Shown piece by piece: positions 1 to 5,761 of a DNA stretch of 6,361 bases (its first letter is position 1; every line of letters starts with the position of its first letter). This DNA is from Chitinophagaceae bacterium. Lineage in GTDB: Bacteria > Bacteroidota > Bacteroidia > Chitinophagales > Chitinophagaceae. The stretch lies in the NCBI GenBank assembly GCA_003151295.1, contig PLXD01000597.1:1-6361 (forward strand). Reading direction: 5' to 3'. The translations under genes were made by a program, and so were the position numbers. The notes beneath the pieces are model-generated. The model searched no databases. It saw only the letters and a list, made by a program, of their open reading frames with translations, and was not told the origin of the DNA.

Positions 1-1605
1 ATGAGGGGAATGAAAATCAGCGAGCCGGATAAATATGCCGAATTTCAATCGGGGCTGGTCGTTTATCACGACGATGCAGGCGACTACAGCACGAATGAGC
101 CTACTATGGACGGGACGGCCTCATTGGTATATTTACTGGCTGAAAAAGAGGAGCAGGGGAGACAGGAGAAATCCATAACCAGCTCACACGGGGCGATCAT
201 TCGCGGCGATACTTCTTTCCAAAAGATAGCCCTGGTATTTACCGGCGACGGATTTGGAGATGGCGGCAAATTCATTGCCAATACACTGGAAGAACAACAG
301 ATCCGGGCCTCCTTTTTTTTGACAGGCAATTTTTACCGCAACCGGGATTTCAAATCCGTTATCCGGCAACTGCGGCGAAATGGAAATTATCTCGGTTCCC
401 ATTCGGACAAGCATTTGCTTTATTGTGACTGGACGAACCGGGACAGCCTGCTGGTGACCCGGCAGCAATTCGAAGAAGATATCCTTAGCTCGTACAGGGA
501 ACTGAAAAAGTTTAACGTGAAGAAGGATTCCGCGCGCTATTTTCTCCCTCCCTATGAATGGTATAATGATTCGATAGCCCAATGGACCGCGCAGATGGGG
601 CTGCAACTGGTGAACTTCACGCCGGGCACGCGCAGTAATGCCGATTATACCTACCCGGAAATGGATAGTAAGTATATGGACAGCAAGACCGTGATGGAAT
701 CGATATTCAATTATGAAAAGAAGGCTGCTAATGGTTTAAATGGTTTTATCCTCCTCATTCATATCGGAACCGACCCCAGGCGGAAGGATAAATTCTACAG
801 GCATTTGCCCGAGCTGGTTACGGCCTTACAGGCAAAGGGCTATCAGTTTGTTACGATCGATAAAATGCTGGCAAGCACACCGCCAGCCGGCGAGATTCCC
901 CCCGCTTATATACGGGATAGCATGCCCGGGCTTGTCCGGAAATGTAAAGATCTGCTGGATAGTGGCGCCTATATGGCCCAAACCCTCCTGGGCATCAACG
1001 ATACCCTGCCGGGCTGGGAGGGTTTCCCAGCAAAGCTGTATGAATACAAGACCGGGAACGATATATACACCGGCAAACCAAAGACGGGTAAGGTATACCT
1101 GTTAAACCCTTCGCCGGAGAAGCTGGCAATGTGGATCGTTACTACCTGCTGGGATGTTAAAAAAAGCCTGGACTTCAGATACACCGATAAGGTCTTCCAA
1201 ACTATAAAGGGACAGTCCGGGGCACAGTTTCCTGTCAAAGGGGTCGTATATGAGGATCAGTACACCCGCGGTTTCTTTGAACCTTATGTTTTCAAAGATG
1301 GCGTCACGGTCTATGTGGCCGATAGTGTCTGGTTTCCCAAAGACAAAACCTGCACCCCGTCCCAGCTGGAATATTACCTGCACATCGACAATAAGGACCT
1401 GAAACCGCAGACCGGCAGGTATGGCCGGATCATCAGCACGATCAGGGAGATGTATAAGAACAATGGGGGTGCCGAAGATGTCGGCGATGTAAATGACAGA
1501 AAGCAAAAATGGCTGGAAGTGGTAAGGGATCTTTATAAGAAGGCCTGGAATTCGGACAGAAATGAATTAATGATCGATTGGGCTAAGATGTATCTTAATG
1601 ATTGA
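1..1605 (+). CDS. GH9 cellulase / CE4-like polysaccharide deacetylase fusion, 3' part
   Basis: This is the C-terminal 534 residues of a larger enzyme; the true start lies left of the window, so the ATG at position 1 is only an internal Met. Residues 22-40 fit the GH9 active-site signature 2: Tyr22, Asp24, Tyr29, the general-acid Glu33 and Thr35 are in place, with Thr39 where Asn is usual. Residues ~75-290 are a NodB/CE4-type domain: an altered metal motif (TGDGFGDGG, 81-89), the zinc-ligand pair His134/His138 (HSDKH), FLPPYEW (181-187) and LLIH (251-254). Such fusions are known in Bacteroidota, where the cellulase cuts beta-glucan and the esterase presumably removes acetyl groups from polysaccharide. 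Residues ~295-534 follow the usual end of the CE4 domain and I do not recognise them. They are mixed alpha/beta, with a conspicuous YLLNPSPEKLAMWIVTTCWD stretch (366-385) and a charged helical end. The protein is probably exported, but its signal peptide is outside the window. The gene converges on the DeoR fragment 5 bp downstream, with no terminator between. Confidence 0.85.
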   Translation: MRGMKISEPDKYAEFQSGLVVYHDDAGDYSTNEPTMDGTASLVYLLAEKEEQGRQEKSITSSHGAIIRGDTSFQKIALVFTGDGFGDGGKFIANTLEEQQIRASFFLTGNFYRNRDFKSVIRQLRRNGNYLGSHSDKHLLYCDWTNRDSLLVTRQQFEEDILSSYRELKKFNVKKDSARYFLPPYEWYNDSIAQWTAQMGLQLVNFTPGTRSNADYTYPEMDSKYMDSKTVMESIFNYEKKAANGLNGFILLIHIGTDPRRKDKFYRHLPELVTALQAKGYQFVTIDKMLASTPPAGEIPPAYIRDSMPGLVRKCKDLLDSGAYMAQTLLGINDTLPGWEGFPAKLYEYKTGNDIYTGKPKTGKVYLLNPSPEKLAMWIVTTCWDVKKSLDFRYTDKVFQTIKGQSGAQFPVKGVVYEDQYTRGFFEPYVFKDGVTVYVADSVWFPKDKTCTPSQLEYYLHIDNKDLKPQTGRYGRIISTIREMYKNNGGAEDVGDVNDRKQKWLEVVRDLYKKAWNSDRNELMIDWAKMYLND

Positions 1606-1610
1606 AAGCA

Positions 1611-1850
1611 TCAAAGACCATTCTTATAAATCCTGCGCCAGACCACGCTTTGCTGATTGGAGAAATGATAGGATTTAGACAATGCTCCTCCATGGACTTT
1701 TATGACTTTCTTCATATCTGCCTGTTCGGATAAATCACGCCGGACGGTGTCTTCGGAAACATTTAACTGTATACTTAAATCGGTAGACAGGACCTTGTTA
1801 TGCAAGTTGATTTGCCTGATAATATAGTCATGCCTTTCCTTCTTAAACAT
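1611..1850 (-). pseudogene. DeoR-family regulator, truncated after the DNA-binding domain
   Basis: The 79-residue product matches only the N-terminal winged helix-turn-helix of DeoR/GlpR repressors. Residues 5-15 form the first helix. Residues 21-41 (LSTDLSIQLNVSEDTVRRDL) are the helix-turn-helix, with the hallmark SEDTVRRDL recognition helix. Residues 47-57 (KKVIKVHGGAL) are the wing. Family members are usually about 250 residues, the rest being a sugar-phosphate-sensing domain that forms oligomers and binds effector. Here that domain is missing: the reading frame runs through an unrelated WRRIYKNGL tail into TGA, just before the convergent enzyme gene. I read it as a remnant left by a deletion, probably not a working repressor; a lone HTH protein that still binds DNA is possible. 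The start is ATG 1850, where family homology begins. It lies 17 bp behind the heme oxygenase on the same strand, so it is probably read through from that gene. Confidence 0.8.
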
Positions 1851-1867
1851 ATTTCATTTTTGGGAGC

Positions 1868-2467
1868 TCATGGGAAAAGTATTGCCGCGTGATTGCCACG
1901 CTGCAGGGCGGCTATATATTCAAACATCCTTCGGGCCCCGTCTAAAATGATGGGATAAGCAGATTCGGGCTGCTTGTTTAATACCTCACAAAATTTTTTC
2001 CAGTTAGGGATAAGCTCGGACCCATAAACCTGGTAATAAGGGAAACCCAGGTTTAAACGATTAAGCAGGGGGTTGACAGCAAGCCTTTTTACAATTACGT
2101 GGCCACCTAATGTGGCGCCTTCCAACACATAAAGCGCCCCTAAGACCGAAGCCTCATTTAAAGCATCGGATTCAGCACCCTGTTCCCTACCCGCCCACTC
2201 CGGCGCTTCCATTTCAAGTTCGTGCAGATCTATTAACAAGGCAGGCAGTTTTCGCCGCCTATAGAGCTGCAATTCGTCCCCCACCTGATCATACAGCTCG
2301 TTGAAAAGCAGATCTTCCAATGCCTCGTGCACGAGATAGTTCGTAGTCAGGAGTTGTTTGTACTGTTCCAGGGTCAAAGTCCCATTCATGATGGAATCGG
2401 CGAACATCAACTCCTCCAATGTATCATGATTGGATCGCGTATCTTTTTTTAATCTTTCCTGGATCAT
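1868..2467 (-). CDS. Heme oxygenase (biliverdin-producing)
   Basis: This 199-residue protein has the length and motifs of bacterial heme oxygenases, cytosolic all-helical enzymes that open heme to biliverdin, CO and free iron using reductant and O2. His14 in TRSNHDTLE is the expected proximal heme ligand. YVLEGATLGGHVI (113-125) is the distal-helix signature, whose glycines (Gly121-Gly122) let the helix kink over the heme. The YGSELIPNWKKF stretch (148-159) is also typical. In Bacteroidota such genes often sit beside a bacteriophytochrome that uses biliverdin as chromophore, or serve iron acquisition from heme. Neither partner is present here, so the role is open. ATG 2467 fits the family N-terminus (MIQERLKKDT). 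The leader has no clear Shine-Dalgarno sequence but carries a 14-bp tandem repeat at 2471-2500. I could not find a clean promoter on the minus strand. Confidence 0.87.
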   Translation of the reverse strand: MIQERLKKDTRSNHDTLEELMFADSIMNGTLTLEQYKQLLTTNYLVHEALEDLLFNELYDQVGDELQLYRRRKLPALLIDLHELEMEAPEWAGREQGAESDALNEASVLGALYVLEGATLGGHVIVKRLAVNPLLNRLNLGFPYYQVYGSELIPNWKKFCEVLNKQPESAYPIILDGARRMFEYIAALQRGNHAAILFP

Positions 2468-2470
2468 AAT

Positions 2471-2500
2471 TAACGGGTTCTTCGCGTAACCGGTTCTTCG
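2471..2500. repeat. 14-bp near-perfect tandem repeat in heme oxygenase leader
   Basis: TAACGGGTTCTTCG at 2471-2484 recurs as TAACCGGTTCTTCG at 2487-2500, 13 of 14 identical, with a 2-bp spacer and so a 16-bp period. The second copy contains the palindrome AACCGGTT. On the minus strand the repeats end only 3 bp before the heme oxygenase start codon, so they lie in its untranslated leader. They could be a paired operator or RNA-binding site, or simply a local duplication. Confidence 0.6.
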
Positions 2501-2744
2501 TCCGGTCAGGCATCTTCAGGTAATACTTCTTCAATGCGTGAATACAGGTCTGCTAAATTTTCTTCATGGGTTCAATTTGTACATTACAGATCCATGAACA
2601 CAATGTAAAAAAGGGAGCCAATTCCTAATTTACCGTCGAACCATATGACACATCGGTTATTTATATGTAGCTAAAACCGTAATGTACCGCTAATTAATCT
2701 CGGAAGAGTTTCTAATATATCAATGATCTCTTAATGAATACTAT
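2501..2744. other. Gene-free stretch upstream of heme oxygenase
   Basis: I see no intact gene here. On the minus strand, 2506-2571 can be read as a 21-residue acidic helical tail (HEENLADLYSRIEEVLPEDA, then TGA) with no start codon and a TGA immediately upstream. It could be the end of a lost gene or chance. The rest (2580-2744) is AT-rich, with several stops in every frame. It must hold the heme oxygenase promoter, but no clean TTG/TAnnTTTG pair can be picked out on the minus strand. Confidence 0.5.
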
Positions 2745-2909
2745 TCAAACGCATGACCCGTTTCCGTCCGTAATTGTGGCATGCACGAATAGGACATCGA
2801 CTCCATCGGCGACCAACGGCTTGCCCTGGGTGTCCGCGGATAGGTGGGAAAAGAGGAGGATAGGGGTCGCCACCTGGAGGAAAAGGAAAAAGTATGTTTT
2901 CTTATACAT
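2745..2909 (-). pseudogene. Possible remnant of a secreted glycoside-hydrolase-like gene
   Basis: A minus-strand frame of 54 codons runs from ATG 2909 to a TGA at 2745-2747. It begins MYKKTYFFLFLQVATPILLF, which looks like a signal peptide: basic start, then hydrophobic core. It continues with KPLVADGVDVLFVHATITDG (30-49). The pattern ADG-D--F----TDGNG resembles the opening strands of the C-terminal Ig-like domain in GH2 beta-galactosidases and related Bacteroidota surface proteins, where the text normally runs on for many more residues. Here it stops at once after GSCV. The segment is richer in GC than the AT-rich flanks, as coding DNA from this genome would be. I infer a fragment left by deletion or decay. 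The resemblance is by eye only, and a chance frame cannot be excluded. The overlapping longer frames on both strands give no recognisable protein. Confidence 0.3.
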
Positions 2910-2954
2910 GAATCTAAGGTACTATGCAAACGTGATTTGATTAGCGTTGAGGCC

Positions 2955-2979
2955 CTGTTTAGACTTTTTGATTAAACAG
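2955..2979. repeat. Inverted repeat with 7-bp arms
   Basis: CTGTTTA (2955-2961) pairs with TAAACAG (2973-2979) around an 11-nt loop. It abuts the stronger inverted repeat that starts at 2980. On its own a 7-bp pair at this spacing is expected by chance; its position makes it worth noting. Confidence 0.35.
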
Positions 2980-3024
2980 TTTCCTTAGGATCAGCTTTGG
3001 GGAATCGGGCCAATCCTAAGGAAA
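2980..3024. repeat. Perfect 12-bp inverted repeat ahead of the esterase gene
   Basis: TTTCCTTAGGAT (2980-2991) and ATCCTAAGGAAA (3013-3024) are exact reverse complements, separated by 21 nt. Each arm contains the near-palindrome CCTTAGG / CCTAAGG. No T-tract follows on either strand, so it is not a normal intrinsic terminator. It lies about 95 bp before the esterase start and overlaps an in-frame TTG at 2997, which argues that the TTG is not the start. It may be an operator, a structured mRNA leader, or the scar of a small mobile element; no target duplication is evident. Confidence 0.75.
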
Positions 3025-3074
3025 TGCCGGTAAAAAATCCGTTCGGTCCCGGGCGTTGCCCTTTTTCTTACATT

Positions 3075-3100
3075 CGTATTGAAAAGTCTCATTCAATATG
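3075..3100 (+). repeat. Third hairpin, close to the esterase start codon
   Basis: TATTGAA (3077-3083) pairs with TTCAATA (3092-3098) around an 8-nt loop, and in RNA the stem extends by a G-U and a C-G pair to 3075/3100. It lies 19 nt before the ATG at 3120 and could affect ribosome access if it is in the transcript. Arm length is at chance level for a sequence this long. Confidence 0.3.
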
Positions 3101-3119
3101 GCTGCAAGCAGGTAATTTT

Positions 3120-4544
3120 ATGAAAGCAACCCGGTTCATTAAGTATATCCTGATATTTTATGCCAGTGCGTGTGTCAGCAAGATGCCCGCAAGTCCTCAC
3201 AACGCCATAGAAGATACTGCTATTACGGGTAGGATTCCCACTCCCGATTCATTGGAAGCCGGAAAAATAATCGACACCGTAACTTGTAAGTCGGATTCAA
3301 CCCAATCCTATGCCTTATATATCCCTGTGAAAGGCAACGAGCGTGCATTGCCCATAATTTATTTTTTCGATCCGCATGCAGATGGCTCACTTCCGGTAAA
3401 TAAATATAAATCGTTGGCGGATGCATATGGCTTTATTTTAATCGGAAGCAACAACTCAAAGAACGGGAACGATTGGTCGACCAGCGAAAATAGTTGGCGC
3501 CATTTATTTGAGGACACGCAAAATCGGTTAAAGGTCAACGGTAACCGGATTTATACCTGTGGATTCTCCGGGGGCGCCAAAATGGCCAGCTATGTGGCAT
3601 TAAACAATCCCGGGGTGAAAGGCGTTATTGCAAATGGCGCGGGGCTGCCTGATGGAACTCCGGCTGGTGATTTCAATTTCAGCTTCACTGCCATTGCAGG
3701 CGAAGGGGATATGAACCTGACCAATCTGGTAGCCATTAACAACGACCTGGATAACAGCCGGACCAGGCATCGTATTATTCTTTTCGACGGAAAGCATGAA
3801 TGGGCACCAGAAAATAGCATGAGCGTGGCTTTTGCAGGCTTGCAATTCGACGCCATGCAGAAAGCGCTCATTCCCAAAGACGAACCATTTATCAACCAAT
3901 ATGTTGCAAAAAGTAAGAAAAGACTGGTCTCGTATTACAAAGCAAACCAACTGATAAAAGCCTGGCAGGAATGTAAGCTTTCGATAAGCTTTCTCGATGG
4001 GTTATCCGGCGAAGCCGGCTGGTTCAAACAGAAGGCTGCTTCGCTTGCAGGCTATTCACTTTATCAAGAGCAGAGACAGGCGCAAGAGAACTTACTGGTT
4101 AAGGAACAAAATACGAAGGCGGAGTACATGCAACACTTTGAGCAGGCCGATATGCACTATTGGGTTAAAACCATTAGCGATCTGCGAACGGGAGCCAATG
4201 CGAAAACAGCTGAAAGCGGGATGCAACAGCGATTACTTGCCTATCTGTCATTGGCATTTTATTCATTAAGCAATCATCTGATTAACAACAACGAGAATAT
4301 CGAAGCCTCGCATTTTGTAGAACTGTATAAGATGGCTGACCCGGTCAATAGCGAAGCCTGGTATTTCTCTGCCATACTGCATGCCCGGGACAGCAATGCG
4401 CAGGCCGCAGAAAAGGATTTGCTGAAAGCGTCGGAATATGGCTTTAAAGACCAGAGCCGTATGATACAGCAACCCGAATTTAAAAAGCTGTCCGCACAAA
4501 TGAACTTTTCCAGGATTAAAAGCAGCATGCGTGTACAGCCTTAA
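3120..4544 (+). CDS. Exported alpha/beta-hydrolase (esterase type) with TPR-like C-terminal tail
   Basis: I chose ATG 3120 (474 residues), not the in-frame TTG at 2997, because it gives an export signal (KATRFIKYILIFYASAC) and an AGG-containing leader just upstream. Cys18 could be a lipoprotein cysteine, but Ala rather than Leu at -3 makes the lipobox weak. Residues ~60-250 are an alpha/beta-hydrolase fold: strand ALPIIYFFDP (76-85), nucleophile elbow GFSGGA with Ser150, candidate acid Asp197 (AGEGDMN) and catalytic His226 (DGKHEW). The layout resembles polyhydroxybutyrate-depolymerase/feruloyl-esterase-like proteins, so an ester bond in an external polymer or conjugate is a likely substrate; which one cannot be read. 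Residues ~255-474 are helical, ending in a TPR-like unit (WYFSAILHARDSNAQAAEKD, 414-433) and the usual closing 'GF-D---' helix. The gene appears to be transcribed alone from a leader with inverted repeats. No terminator with a T-tract follows; only a 6-bp hairpin at 4688-4705. Confidence 0.75.
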   Translation: MKATRFIKYILIFYASACVSKMPASPHNAIEDTAITGRIPTPDSLEAGKIIDTVTCKSDSTQSYALYIPVKGNERALPIIYFFDPHADGSLPVNKYKSLADAYGFILIGSNNSKNGNDWSTSENSWRHLFEDTQNRLKVNGNRIYTCGFSGGAKMASYVALNNPGVKGVIANGAGLPDGTPAGDFNFSFTAIAGEGDMNLTNLVAINNDLDNSRTRHRIILFDGKHEWAPENSMSVAFAGLQFDAMQKALIPKDEPFINQYVAKSKKRLVSYYKANQLIKAWQECKLSISFLDGLSGEAGWFKQKAASLAGYSLYQEQRQAQENLLVKEQNTKAEYMQHFEQADMHYWVKTISDLRTGANAKTAESGMQQRLLAYLSLAFYSLSNHLINNNENIEASHFVELYKMADPVNSEAWYFSAILHARDSNAQAAEKDLLKASEYGFKDQSRMIQQPEFKKLSAQMNFSRIKSSMRVQP

Positions 4545-4830
4545 CCTTTAACTGACCCCTCAATTTAACCCGATAAACGGACACCGGATGTTCATTACCG
4601 AACACTCCCTTCCCGCTCAAAAAATACAATTCATTGATTATCAGTGTGATTATTTTGTGGCATCCAGCTGGCATTACCCCATCCATCGACCGGTATGATC
4701 CGGTCCTTTACTAAAAACACGGTTGGTTTAAACACAAAAACACATTATTATGAACAAAAAGGATCAAAAAACCGGGACTGATGAATTTCATCCCTCAATT
4801 ATTACCGCTCATGTAGGTAATATGCCATTC

Positions 4831-4854
4831 ATAGTACTATATATTGCATAGTAC
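4831..4854. repeat. Palindrome cluster ATAGTAC overlapping the -33 region
   Basis: ATAGTACTAT (4831-4840) is a perfect palindrome. The half-site ATAGTAC recurs at 4848-4854, so GTACTAT (4834-4840) and ATAGTAC (4848-4854) also form a 7-bp inverted repeat with a 7-nt loop. The cluster straddles the TTG of the promoter at 4844, where a repressor or activator could act. Each element alone is near chance frequency. Confidence 0.35.
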
Positions 4855-4875
4855 CATGTAAGATCATTATCTTTG
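4844..4875 (+). promoter_or_regulatory. Bacteroidota-type sigma-ABfr promoter for the PepSY-like gene
   Basis: TATCTTTG at 4868-4875 is an exact match to the Bacteroidota -7 consensus TAnnTTTG. A TTG at 4844-4846 lies 21 nt upstream, within the range known for the -33 element. Transcription would begin near 4880, giving an AT-rich leader of about 35 nt before ATG 4918. The spacing, match and position make this the best promoter in the window. Confidence 0.65.
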
Positions 4876-4917
4876 TTATGCAAACAAACATTATAAAACG
4901 AATAAAACTTAAGTAAT

Positions 4918-5490
4918 ATGAAATCGATTAACCAATTCCTCCACCAGACAATTATCAACGGGAGTAAAAAGACAACCCTCATCCTCGCTCTCTTATTAAT
5001 AGGAGTCACCAGCTTTAGCTTCGCCAATGGGACCAATGATATTATAGGTGTTAACGGCACCGACAGCGTCAAGAGTACCGACATCGCCAATCCTGCAAAT
5101 GGCAGCAGTGGTGCCTATCCCATTAGAACGCAGGTAAGCACATCCTTCAAACAGGATTTTAAAAATGCCGAGATCATTAGCAGCGAGGTGAGCAGCAATT
5201 TCACCAAACTGACTTTCAGAATGAACGACATGGTCTTGTTTGCTTTCTATGCGGATAACGGCAAATTAATAGCCATCGTCCGGAATATCCTCTCTTCCCA
5301 GCTGCCCATTAACCTCATGATGGACCTAAAAAAGAAGTATCATGATTACTGGATCACAGAATTATTCGAGCTCAATGGAAAAGGACAGAATTGCTACTAT
5401 ATCTCCCTGGAAAATGCAGATGCCAAATTAGTCTTGCGCTCCAATGACGATAATGCCTGGGAAGTTTACCAGCATACTGAAAAAAAATAA
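4918..5490 (+). CDS. Secreted PepSY-like small protein
   Basis: The 190-residue product has an N-terminal signal: Lys17-Lys18, a hydrophobic core (LILALLLIGVTSFSF, 21-35) and a likely cleavage after Ala36. Residues 37-70 are a low-complexity Gly/Asn/Ser linker. Residues ~75-187 resemble the PepSY-like (DUF2874) domains common in Bacteroidota: TSFKQDFKNAEI (75-86), then FAFYADNGKLIAIVRNI (108-124), LP (129-130), a KKKY helix end (138-141) and a final strand with Trp181. Family members are small periplasmic or surface proteins of unknown function, distantly like protease-inhibitor propeptide folds. Strand-helix order fits, but the assignment is by pattern only. ATG 4918 follows a good promoter and has no Shine-Dalgarno sequence, as is common in this phylum. 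A strong terminator follows, so this is a one-gene unit. Base composition is lower in GC than the left-hand enzyme gene. Confidence 0.7.
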   Translation: MKSINQFLHQTIINGSKKTTLILALLLIGVTSFSFANGTNDIIGVNGTDSVKSTDIANPANGSSGAYPIRTQVSTSFKQDFKNAEIISSEVSSNFTKLTFRMNDMVLFAFYADNGKLIAIVRNILSSQLPINLMMDLKKKYHDYWITELFELNGKGQNCYYISLENADAKLVLRSNDDNAWEVYQHTEKK

Positions 5491-5554
5491 GCCACCTGGC
5501 CGCCGTTGCTAACCTATTCAAACCAGCAAAAAACATCTTAATAGCTAGCTCGGT

Positions 5555-5592
5555 AATGAGCCGATTAAAGGATTTAATCGGCTCATTTTTTT
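5555..5592 (+). terminator. Strong intrinsic terminator after the PepSY-like gene
   Basis: Positions 5555-5569 pair perfectly with 5573-5587 to give a 15-bp stem with a GGA loop; its core is GAGCCGATTAAA / TTTAATCGGCTC. Seven T residues (5586-5592) follow on the plus strand. The T-tract is on this side only, so it acts on rightward transcription. It ends about 65 nt after the stop codon. Confidence 0.93.
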
Positions 5593-5761
5593 ATTATATA
5601 ATTGGCGGTCTCTTTATCAAAAAAATGGGTATTTGCCAGGCTCCTGGGGAAGTTTTTACCCGTTCCGGCTATACCACCCAACATTAGGCGAACTACGGAC
5701 CGGCAATTGATCGCCTATTGGGCACTCACCACTTCGGTCCGCTAATTGGTTAATATTGCAT

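Larger units (their letters stand above)
4545..4917. other. 373-bp spacer with two doubtful micro-ORFs and a promoter
   Basis: No recognisable gene. Two short plus-strand frames start with ATG. One at 4588-4698 encodes 36 residues (MFITEHSLPAQKIQFIDYQC at its start), which look protein-like but match nothing I know. One at 4750-4851 encodes 33 residues (MNKKDQKTGTDEFHPSIITA at its start) and overlaps the promoter region. Both may be chance. A small hairpin, GACCGG / CCGGTC at 4688-4705 with a 6-nt loop, has no T-tract. The right end holds the promoter at 4844-4875 and an AT-rich leader for the next gene. Confidence 0.5.

Noticed and set aside
740..1105. 121-codon alternative frame inside the first gene
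   Set aside because: Its composition is atypical (many Pro, Ser, Arg), and the main frame carries the conserved CE4 motifs across the same DNA.
1586..1597. AAGAT-GT-ATCTT as a terminator for the first gene
   Set aside because: A 5-bp stem with a 2-nt loop inside the coding region and no T-tract cannot act as an intrinsic terminator.
2734..2940. Plus-strand 68-codon frame starting at ATG 2734
   Set aside because: It yields a basic, Arg/Lys- and Pro-rich sequence with no family pattern. The minus-strand frame over the same DNA looks more protein-like.
2997..3119. TTG at 2997 as the start of the esterase gene
   Set aside because: It would add 41 residues with Gly/Pro-rich text in front of a good signal peptide, and it falls in the loop of the inverted repeat. 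ATG 3120 fits better.
2918..4855. 12-bp match: GGTACTATGCAA at 2918-2929 and its reverse complement at 4844-4855
   Set aside because: Over all pairs on both strands in 6.4 kb one or two such 12-mers are expected by chance, and the flanks do not match.
5696..5741. Inverted repeat CGGACCG / CGGTCCG before the AsmA gene
   Set aside because: Seven-base arms around a 33-nt loop are expected by chance, and no promoter element is associated.
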